Source of the DNA: Myxococcales bacterium
GTDB lineage: Bacteria; Myxococcota_A; Polyangia; Polyangiales; Polyangiaceae
Length of the DNA stretch: 64,000 bases
Assembly: GCA_004193285.1 (NCBI GenBank)
Contig: SECP01000009.1
Location: 62,001 to 126,000 of the forward strand
Direction: 5' to 3'
The notes below the pieces were generated by a model. The model was not told where the DNA came from. It made no database searches and worked only from the letters and a program-made list of their open reading frames with translations. Of the stretch, positions 35,134 through 41,691 are shown in pieces. A program made the position numbers and the translations under genes. The stretch's first letter is position 1; each line of letters starts with the position of its first letter.

Positions 35134-35748
35134 GTGGCAGAACACCAGGCAGGTCGGGGGGGCCGCGCGCGCACGGCTCTCGAGCTACACGCCCGCTATT
35201 TCGACCCGGATCAGGACGAGGCGATCACCCCGAAACAATCACTAGTCGGGATGACGAATTTGGGGGTGCCCTGGCTGCTCGCGGCTCCGCTTGCGCTGAT
35301 CATCCACGCCTTTCTCGGCTACCTCACGCGCCGCCGGGCCACCCTGAGCATTTCCGTGCCGGAGATCGCGCGGGGTAAGCACCCGTTCGAGTCAGGCATC
35401 TTCGGTCCGGGGGGCGCCCTGGACGAAGCCGCCTTCGAGGCGCTCTTCGCCGGGCCGCAGACGCGAGCTCCGCGCGACCGCGTGACCTACGGCGAGTTTC
35501 GCCGGCTGCTCCTCAAAAACGGAGACCCGAACAAGCCTTTCGGCCCTCTGGGCTCGCTGGCCGCGCGGGCGCTCTCGGCGGCCGAGGTTTACACGCTGTT
35601 CTGTCTGGCCTCGGACTGCAAAAAGGAGCTCGAGGGCGTCTCTCAGCGCGCCATGAGCCGCAAGAATTTGCGGCGTTTTTACGAAGGGCGCCTCTTCCGC
35701 GTGCTCGCGCGCAGGCGACGAGTCTTGAGGTCGCGCGGCGCGCGCTGA
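35134..35748 (+). CDS. Bacterial caleosin-family protein (putative heme peroxygenase)
   Basis: This 204-residue protein matches the layout of plant caleosins/peroxygenases. A His directly before the EF-hand lies at His19 (ELHARYFD). An EF-hand-like loop DPDQDEAITPKQ spans 24-35 (Asp at positions 1, 3, 5, Ile at 8, but Glu for Gly at 6 and Gln for Glu at 12). A hydrophobic segment runs from about 46 to 64, then a second His at His83 (IARGKHPFES), aligned with the family's KHGSDS. The C-terminal NLRRFYEGRLF corresponds to the family's C-terminal helix. Both histidines are the proposed heme ligands of caleosin peroxygenases. The plant proline knot is missing. The GTG at 35134 is the most sensible start; the frame is also open upstream over the antisense kinase gene. 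Confidence 0.75.
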   Translation: MAEHQAGRGGRARTALELHARYFDPDQDEAITPKQSLVGMTNLGVPWLLAAPLALIIHAFLGYLTRRRATLSISVPEIARGKHPFESGIFGPGGALDEAAFEALFAGPQTRAPRDRVTYGEFRRLLLKNGDPNKPFGPLGSLAARALSAAEVYTLFCLASDCKKELEGVSQRAMSRKNLRRFYEGRLFRVLARRRRVLRSRGAR

Positions 35749-37655
35749 GGCGGCCCCGCACCATAGGCCGGGAACGACGAGCCGCCCTCGGGCGGTACGA
35801 GGCAATGCGCGCCGCGGCCGATGAGATCGCCGCGACCAGCGCGCTTCAGCGCCTCGCGCGCGAGCGGCTGCTGCTTCGGATCCCAGTAGAACAAGAGCGC
35901 CTTCATCATGCGTTTTTCACGCAGCTCGTGCGCGGTGTGCACGGGCTCTTGGGTGAACGGATCCAGCCCCGTGTAGTACATCGACGTTGCCATCGACATC
36001 GGGGTCGGAATGAAGTCCTGCACCTGGCGCGGACGCATCCCTTTACGCTTCAGGTAGAGCGCGAGCTCGACCGTGTCCGCGAGGGTGGAGCCAGGGTGAC
36101 CGGTGATGAAGTAAGGGACGAGGTACTGCTCTTTGCCGGCCTTTTCGCTAGCCTTGCAGAAGGACTCCGCGAAGCGCTCGTAGCTCTCGATGCCGGGCTT
36201 CTTCATCTTCTCGAGCACGCGCGGGTTGGTGTGCTCGGGCGCGACGGAGAGCTGCCCCCCGGTGTGGTGAGCGGCCAGCTCCCGTACGAACTCCGGGCTG
36301 CGCTCGGCGAGGTCGTAACGCACTCCCGAGGCGACGAACACGCGGTTGACCCCCGGCACCTCGCGCACCTTCCGCAACAGGTCGATGACCGGCTGGTGAT
36401 CCGTCACGAGGTTACTGCAGATGCCCGGGTGCACGCACGAGAGGCGCCGGCATGCGCTCTCGATGCGCTCGTCCTTGCACGTCATCTTGTACATGTTGGC
36501 GGTGGGGCCGCCCACGTCGCTGATCATCCCCGAGAAGCCTGCCATCCGGGTGAGCGCCCTCACCTCCCGAACCACGCTGTCCGAGGAGCGGCTCTGGATG
36601 ACTCGGCCTTCGTGCTCGGTGATGCTGCAAAACGTGCAGCCGCCAAAGCAGCCGCGCATCGTGACGATCGACTCCTTGACCGTCTCGAACGCCGGCACCT
36701 CTTCCTTGCGATAGCTCGGGTGCGCCGCGCGCTCGAAGGGCAGATCGTACAGAGCGTCCATCTCCTGCTCGGAGAGCGGCAGCGCAGGGCCATTGAAGTA
36801 CACCGCTTGCTTGCCGTGCGCCTGGAGGATTGGTCGCGCGTTTTGCGCGTTCGTCTCCACCTGAAAGGCCTGCGACATTCGCGAAAACGCGCGCTTGCTC
36901 GCCACCACTTCCTCGTAGCTCGGCAGGATCACGGGCAAGCCGTCCGTCACGTACTTGCTGGGGGCGGCCGCGATGCGTTGCCACTCCTCCACGTCGTCGA
37001 TCACGTGAGCGGTACCTCGCACGTCCTTGAGGCGCTGGACCGGCTCGCCCGCGTCGAGGCGCCGCGCAATCTCCCACGCGGCTCGCTCGCCCATGCCGAA
37101 CACGAGCAGGTCCGCTTTGGAGTCCAGGAGGATGGAGCGCCGCACCGAGTCCGACCAGTAATCGTAGTGGGCGATGCGTCGCAAAGACGCCTCGATGCCG
37201 CCCAGCACGATCGGGGTACCGGGGAACGCCTGCCGACAAAGGTTCGAATAGACGATGGTGGCGCGGTTCGGGCGCATCTCGGTGCGGCCACCCGGCGAGT
37301 ATTGGTCCTCCGAGCGCACCTTCTTTTGCGCCGTGAGCTTGTTGAGCATCGAGTCCAGATTGCCCGCGCTCACCCCGACGAAGAGGCGCGGCTTTCCCAT
37401 CCGCGCGATGTCGTCCGGCGTGCGCCAATCCGGCTGCGCGACGACGCCCACCTTGTAGCCGCGCGCTTCCAGGAACCGCGCGATGAGGATGGGCCCGAAA
37501 GCGGCGTGATCCACGTACGCGTCGCCGGTGACGATCAAGATGTCGAGCTCGTCGTACCCGCGCTGCTTCATCTCGGCCCGCGTGGTGGGCAAGAAGCCTC
37601 GACGGGGCGTCGGGGGGACGGCCTTGCCCGGGATGCGCAGCTGAACGAGATTCAC
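35679..37655 (-). CDS. YgiQ family radical SAM protein
   Basis: This 658-residue protein is of the YgiQ/UPF0313 family. It has an N-terminal cobalamin-binding-like region (DILIVTGDAYVDHAAFGP) and the segment LGGIEASLRR. The radical-SAM cluster motif is in RGCFGGCTFCSITEHEGR (CxxxCxxC near residue 330), followed by the characteristic ISDVGGPTANMY. The C-terminal part has PTPMSMATSMYYTGLDPFT. Members are found across bacteria, but the reaction is not established. The start ATG at 37655 gives the usual N-terminus. The last 23 codons overlap the caleosin gene in the antiparallel direction (70 bp) and look unlike the family tail, so the true conserved protein probably ends before the overlap. Confidence 0.92.
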   Translation of the reverse strand: MNLVQLRIPGKAVPPTPRRGFLPTTRAEMKQRGYDELDILIVTGDAYVDHAAFGPILIARFLEARGYKVGVVAQPDWRTPDDIARMGKPRLFVGVSAGNLDSMLNKLTAQKKVRSEDQYSPGGRTEMRPNRATIVYSNLCRQAFPGTPIVLGGIEASLRRIAHYDYWSDSVRRSILLDSKADLLVFGMGERAAWEIARRLDAGEPVQRLKDVRGTAHVIDDVEEWQRIAAAPSKYVTDGLPVILPSYEEVVASKRAFSRMSQAFQVETNAQNARPILQAHGKQAVYFNGPALPLSEQEMDALYDLPFERAAHPSYRKEEVPAFETVKESIVTMRGCFGGCTFCSITEHEGRVIQSRSSDSVVREVRALTRMAGFSGMISDVGGPTANMYKMTCKDERIESACRRLSCVHPGICSNLVTDHQPVIDLLRKVREVPGVNRVFVASGVRYDLAERSPEFVRELAAHHTGGQLSVAPEHTNPRVLEKMKKPGIESYERFAESFCKASEKAGKEQYLVPYFITGHPGSTLADTVELALYLKRKGMRPRQVQDFIPTPMSMATSMYYTGLDPFTQEPVHTAHELREKRMMKALLFYWDPKQQPLAREALKRAGRGDLIGRGAHCLVPPEGGSSFPAYGAGPPQRAPRDLKTRRLRASTRKRRPS

Positions 37656-37735
37656 GAGGTGCGGTTTAGCAGGATCTGCGGAGCAGTCGGGCCCCCAGGA
37701 CCCTTTTTCTGCGACGCTTTCCGCCCTCGCGTTCG

Positions 37736-38155
37736 TCAGTCCAGCGCGCCGAAGGCTTCACGGAGCCGAAGCAGGTCCGGCTCCAGCACGTAGCCGCCGA
37801 TCCCGACGCGGAACGAGATGGTCGTCTCGTCACCCCAGGGCCACCAAAGCCCGAACACCACGAGCCGGCCGCTGGTGTCCCCGGTGTACAGGCGCTGATC
37901 CGTGCGGACGCCGCCGGTGTTCTCGGCGATCTCACGCACCTGGGGCGGCGCGTTGACGACCGTCTTCATCGTCCACTCGCTGGGAAAGTACTGGGTCACC
38001 ACCGCGCGCGCTTCCGCATCCAGCTCGACGCTGAATGACGACGCGACGCACGAGAAGCGGCTGTCCCAGCTGAACCCCCCCTTGATCCAAGCCTTCTTGA
38101 ATCGCCCACACATCTCGAACAGGGCTGCCGAGGAGGAGCCTCCGCGTACTTCCAT
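37736..38155 (-). CDS. Hypothetical protein
   Basis: I do not recognise this 139-residue protein. It seems to be a small single-domain protein without a signal peptide, with many aromatic residues (GLWWPWGDETTISFRVG, SEWTMKTVVNAPP) and an alternating beta-like pattern in the second half. The ATG at 38155 is one option; an internal ATG at residue 15 (reads MCGRFKKAW) is another. It is oriented like the YgiQ gene, which starts about 80 bp downstream of its stop, and is divergent from the CFA-synthase-like gene 197 bp away. Coding is supported by the absence of a better frame and by its residue composition. Confidence 0.55.
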   Translation of the reverse strand: MEVRGGSSSAALFEMCGRFKKAWIKGGFSWDSRFSCVASSFSVELDAEARAVVTQYFPSEWTMKTVVNAPPQVREIAENTGGVRTDQRLYTGDTSGRLVVFGLWWPWGDETTISFRVGIGGYVLEPDLLRLREAFGALD

Positions 38156-38351
38156 GGGCGAACCATAGCCGGTTTCCAGGAGGATGGCAGGTTTGTGCCA
38201 AGATATCCGGCGTGTAGCCCCGCTGGCCGGTCCTTTTCGGGCGCCGTTGAACGCTGGGGGGAAGACCGGGAACCACTGGTCGGCTTACCTCTACTGACCT
38301 CTGCGCTTGTTGCGAGGCCCAAACTCCTCTAGTAAGCCGCCCGGCCAGTCT

Positions 38352-39515
38352 ATGAGCAGAAATACCGTTGGTGATTTTGTGGTCTTCGAGGACGCGACCC
38401 TCGGTCGTAAATGGTCGGGCAAAAAGGTCCCGATCTCGGACGTTTACGAGGCGTACATCGAGGGCAAGCTCGATATCCCCGCAGATAAGTGGGAAGACTT
38501 CTTCAAGACCCGCCACGAAACGATGTCGTTTCGGCTGACCGACTCGCACATCAAGTGGGCTTTCACGAACTTCTTGCCGGAGGTGGCGATCCACTCCAAG
38601 GCGCAAGACAGCCGCATCGTTAGTGAGCACTACAACCGCGGCAACGACTTCTTCGAGTGGTGCCTGGGCGAGGCCATGGTCTACACGGCCGCCTCGTTCG
38701 AGACGCCGGACATGCCGCTCGAGCAGGCGCAGTACCGCAAGATCGACCGCGCTTGCCAAAAGCTCCAGCTCAAGCCGGGCGAGACCCTGCTGGACATCGG
38801 CTGCGGCTGGGGCACCTTCGTAGCGCGCTCCGCCAGGGAGTTCGGGTCGAAGAGCCACGGCGTCACCCTCGCCCAGGAGCAGGTCAACTTCGGTACGGAC
38901 CGCATCGCCAAGTACGGCGTGAGCGACCGCGCGAAGGTCGAGGTCTGCGACTACCGCAACGTCACCGGCAAGTTCGACAAGATCGTCAGCTTGGAGATGG
39001 TCGAGCACGTCGGGATCAAGAACCTCGTCGCCTACTACCAGAAGGTGCACGAGCTGCTCGCGGACGACGGCCTGTTCGTCTTGCAGTGGACGGGCATCCG
39101 CAACCTCTACAACCCGCAGAACCCGCTCTCGGCCCTGACGATGCGCCCGGAGGACCTGATCTGGGGTCTGTTCATGAGCCGCTACATCTTCCCGGGTGCG
39201 GACGCGAGCCTCACCCTTTCCGGCATGATCCGCGCGGCAGAGGACGGCGGCTTCGAGGTGACGGACGTGGAGAACATGAGCCCGCACTACGTGCTCACCC
39301 TGCGCGCCTGGCGCGACATTTGGCTCAGCAACCGCGAGCACGTCATCAAGGCCTACGGCGAGAAGTGGTTCCGCCTCTGGTACTTCTTCCTCCACTGGTC
39401 CGCGCTCATCGGCGAGCAGGGCTCCGCGTTCACGTATCAAATCTTGATGCACAAGAACTCGGACAGCTTCGACCGTCGCAAGCTGCAGTTCGGTAGCGGC
39501 AAATACTTCCGCTGA
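38352..39515 (+). CDS. Cyclopropane-fatty-acyl-phospholipid synthase family methyltransferase
   Basis: This 387-residue SAM-dependent enzyme has HYNRGNDFF at 93-101 and the motif I variant LDIGCGWGTF at 147-156. LEMVEHVG and the C-terminal region (YIFPGADASLTLSG) are all typical of the CFA synthase group, which transfers a methylene or methyl group to the double bond of membrane-lipid acyl chains. Family members include CfaB, methyltransferases making branched or methoxy mycolates, and others, so the product is not fixed. A strong terminator follows the gene. The ATG at 38352 starts the conserved part; an upstream in-frame start adds no conserved sequence. No clear Shine-Dalgarno is seen upstream. 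Confidence 0.9.
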   Translation: MSRNTVGDFVVFEDATLGRKWSGKKVPISDVYEAYIEGKLDIPADKWEDFFKTRHETMSFRLTDSHIKWAFTNFLPEVAIHSKAQDSRIVSEHYNRGNDFFEWCLGEAMVYTAASFETPDMPLEQAQYRKIDRACQKLQLKPGETLLDIGCGWGTFVARSAREFGSKSHGVTLAQEQVNFGTDRIAKYGVSDRAKVEVCDYRNVTGKFDKIVSLEMVEHVGIKNLVAYYQKVHELLADDGLFVLQWTGIRNLYNPQNPLSALTMRPEDLIWGLFMSRYIFPGADASLTLSGMIRAAEDGGFEVTDVENMSPHYVLTLRAWRDIWLSNREHVIKAYGEKWFRLWYFFLHWSALIGEQGSAFTYQILMHKNSDSFDRRKLQFGSGKYFR

Positions 39516-39541
39516 GCTCGCGGGGGTGATGGCACCCGCAT

Positions 39542-39576
39542 AAAAAGGCGGTGAGTCTGGACTCACCGCCTTTTTT
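39542..39576 (+). terminator. Rho-independent terminator after the CFA-synthase-like gene
   Basis: A 10- to 16-bp stem is formed by AAAAAGGCGGTGAGTC and ACTCACCGCCTTTTTT (39542-39576) with a three-base TGG loop, ending in a run of six T. This is the cleanest terminator in the window. It ends the CFA gene transcript 26 bp after its stop codon. Confidence 0.93.
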
Positions 39577-39590
39577 CATTTTCGGGATCC

Positions 39591-39604
39591 TGGAACCGTT
39601 TCCA
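39591..39604. promoter_or_regulatory. LacI-family-type operator upstream of the beta-glucosidase gene
   Basis: The 14-mer TGGAACCGTTTCCA has perfect TGGAA/TTCCA arms around a central CG, matching the LacI/GalR-family operator consensus (TGxAAxCGxTTxCA). It lies just after the CFA terminator and 37 bp upstream of the beta-glucosidase start. No LacI-type gene is in the window, so the cognate regulator would be encoded elsewhere. Confidence 0.6.
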
Positions 39605-39641
39605 GCTCAAGTCTTGTTTGCTAAGGTTCGAGGCCTCAAAC

Positions 39642-41006
39642 ATGGCCAAGTTCCCGGATAATTTCGTGTGGGGTGCCGCCGCGGCATCGTACCAAATCGA
39701 AGGCGCCGCCTACCAAGACGGCCGAGGCCAGAGCGTCTGGGACATGTACTGCCGCAAGCCCGGCATGGTGTGGAACGGCCACACCGGGGACGTCGCGTGC
39801 GACCACTACAACCGCTACGCGGAGGACGTGGGCCTCATGAAGCAGCTCGGCCTCCAGGCATATCGCCTGAGCGTCGCTTGGCCGCGCATTCAACCGAGCG
39901 GCGTCGGCGCGCCCGACGAACGGGGCTTGGACTTCTACGACCGCTTGGTGGACGCGCTCCTCGCCGCCGGCATCACGCCCTGGGTGACGCTATTTCACTG
40001 GGATTTCCCGCTAGATTTGTACCACCGCGGCGGCTGGCTCAATCGAGACAGCGCGGACTGGTTCGCGGACTACGCGACTCACGTCGTCACCCGCCTGTCG
40101 GATCGGGTCAAGCATTGGATGACGTTGAACGAGCCGCAGGTTTACATCGGCGCCGGCCATCACGAGGGCCGCCACGCCCCCGGCGACCAGCTCGCCTTCA
40201 AGGAGGTGCTGCTCGCCGGTCACCACACCCTGCTCGCGCACGGTAAGAGCGTGCAGGCGATCCGCGCGTCCACGAAGCAGCCTTGCCGCATCGGCTACGC
40301 GCCGGTGGCCCTCTCGAAGATGCCGCTGGACCCGAGCTCCCCCGCGGACGTGGCCGCCGCTCGCGCCAAGATGTTCTCCATCTCCTCCCAAACCGCGTGG
40401 ACCAACACGTGGTGGATGGACCCGGTGTTCCTCGGTCAATACCCGGAGGACGGCCTGAAGTTCTTTGGCAAAGACGCGCCCGCGGTCAAGCCCGGCGACC
40501 TGGAGACCATGAGCCAGCCGCTGGACTTCTGCGGCGTCAATATTTACCAGGGCCAGTACGTGCGCGCCGGGAAGGACGGCGCTCCCGAAGAAGTGCCCAT
40601 GCCGGTCGGCGCTCGCCTCACCGCGTTCGACTGGTACGTCACGCCAGACGCGATGTACTGGGGCCCCAAGTACCTGCACGAGCGCTACGGTAAGCCGATC
40701 GTGATCACGGAGAACGGCATCTCCTCGCGGGATTGGGTCGCTCTGGATGGCAAGGTGCACGACGAGCAGCGCATCGACTTCACCCAGCGCCACCTGCAAG
40801 AAGCCGCGCGCGCCATCGCGGACGGCGTCCCCCTGGAGACCTACTTCCACTGGTCGTTCATCGACAACTTCGAGTGGGCCCACGGCTACAAGCACCGCTT
40901 CGGGATGATCTTCTGCGACTACGAGAAGGGCGGCGCCCGCACCATCAAGGAGTCGGGTCATTGGTACGCCAAGGTCATCGCCAGCAACGGCGAGTCGGTG
41001 GGCTGA
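39642..41006 (+). CDS. GH1 beta-glucosidase
   Basis: This 454-residue family 1 glycoside hydrolase acts on beta-linked glucosides with retention of configuration. The acid/base Glu164 is in TLNEPQ, and the nucleophile Glu357 is in ITENG. The conserved N-terminal FVWGAAAASYQIEGAA, the LSVAWPRI segment and the C-terminal HWSFIDNFEWAHGY are all present. No signal peptide is seen, so it is cytoplasmic and would process imported oligosaccharides. It is monocistronic by position, with its own LacI-type operator upstream. The substrate may also be a galactoside, as is common in this family. It lies near genes for a rhamnogalacturonan lyase and a CBM35 protein. Confidence 0.93.
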   Translation: MAKFPDNFVWGAAAASYQIEGAAYQDGRGQSVWDMYCRKPGMVWNGHTGDVACDHYNRYAEDVGLMKQLGLQAYRLSVAWPRIQPSGVGAPDERGLDFYDRLVDALLAAGITPWVTLFHWDFPLDLYHRGGWLNRDSADWFADYATHVVTRLSDRVKHWMTLNEPQVYIGAGHHEGRHAPGDQLAFKEVLLAGHHTLLAHGKSVQAIRASTKQPCRIGYAPVALSKMPLDPSSPADVAAARAKMFSISSQTAWTNTWWMDPVFLGQYPEDGLKFFGKDAPAVKPGDLETMSQPLDFCGVNIYQGQYVRAGKDGAPEEVPMPVGARLTAFDWYVTPDAMYWGPKYLHERYGKPIVITENGISSRDWVALDGKVHDEQRIDFTQRHLQEAARAIADGVPLETYFHWSFIDNFEWAHGYKHRFGMIFCDYEKGGARTIKESGHWYAKVIASNGESVG

Positions 41007-41052
41007 GGCGCGGCTTGGGGCGGCCTAGCGGCGGCCTGGGGGCGCCGTACGC

Positions 41053-41631
41053 TTAGCGACGCCCCGCCTTGGCCAGCTCGCGCAGGAGCACCTTGCGCGC
41101 CTTGTGGACGCGCGCCCACACCGTGTTGACGTTCACCTGCTGCAGCTTGGCGATCTCCTCACCGCTCTGGCCCTCGATCTCGAAGAGCACGAACGCGGCG
41201 CGCTGATCCGCGTTCATCGACGCGAGCAAGCGGGTCAGGAGCCGCTGGCCCTCTGCCCGCTCCAGCTCCTCGAGCGGTCCGGCCGTAGTCTTGAGCGTCT
41301 CCTCCGAGGGAGGCGTGGAGTGCACGCCGAAGAAGGACCTCACCCAGACCAGCTGCCGGTAGTCCCGAACCCGCCTCCTCGCGATGCGGTAGAGCCAGCC
41401 GCCGAGGTTCTGACCGTCGAAGCTCGACAAGCGGCGATGAACGATGACGAAGACGTCTTGCACCAAGTCTTCGACGTCCGCGTTGCGCACTCCCAGGGCA
41501 CGCACCCAACGGGCGACGTTCTCGAACCAGTCGTCGTAGATTCGTTCGAATGTGTCTTCGGATGACACCGCGCCTTTCGCAGGTCGCTCCTCATCGTCGG
41601 TCGCACAGTCTCGAAGCTCAAGGGGTCGCAC
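41053..41631 (-). CDS. ECF-type RNA polymerase sigma factor
   Basis: This 192-residue sigma factor has region 2 (VEDLVQDVFVIVHRRLSSF and the following GWLYRIARRRVRDYRQ) and region 4 (EEIAKLQQVNVNTVWARVHKARKVLLREL). The linker is about 40 residues, and no C-terminal extension is present. No anti-sigma factor lies beside it. It follows the rhamnogalacturonan lyase gene on the same strand, with 60 bp between them, and might be co-transcribed with it. Which promoters it recognises cannot be told. The ATG at 41631 gives a somewhat long leader; a start a few residues inside cannot be excluded. Confidence 0.9.
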   Translation of the reverse strand: MRPLELRDCATDDEERPAKGAVSSEDTFERIYDDWFENVARWVRALGVRNADVEDLVQDVFVIVHRRLSSFDGQNLGGWLYRIARRRVRDYRQLVWVRSFFGVHSTPPSEETLKTTAGPLEELERAEGQRLLTRLLASMNADQRAAFVLFEIEGQSGEEIAKLQQVNVNTVWARVHKARKVLLRELAKAGRR

Positions 41632-41691
41632 TACTCTGTCGGATCATGGGCAGCGCGAACGCCGGCTTGTACGAAATGCGCACCCGCCTCC

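Noticed and set aside
35805-37793. 662-codon plus-strand frame
   Set aside because: It is a complete antisense shadow of the YgiQ gene, His/Arg/Val-rich with no motif.
38184-38300. Possible small upstream ORF (about 37 codons) before the CFA gene, with AGGAGG before ATG
   Set aside because: The Shine-Dalgarno-like sequence abuts the ATG directly, which does not allow initiation, and the peptide has no recognisable feature.
37932-39566. 544-codon minus-strand frame opposite the CFA-synthase gene
   Set aside because: It is antisense to a gene with clear SAM-methyltransferase motifs and has no motif itself.
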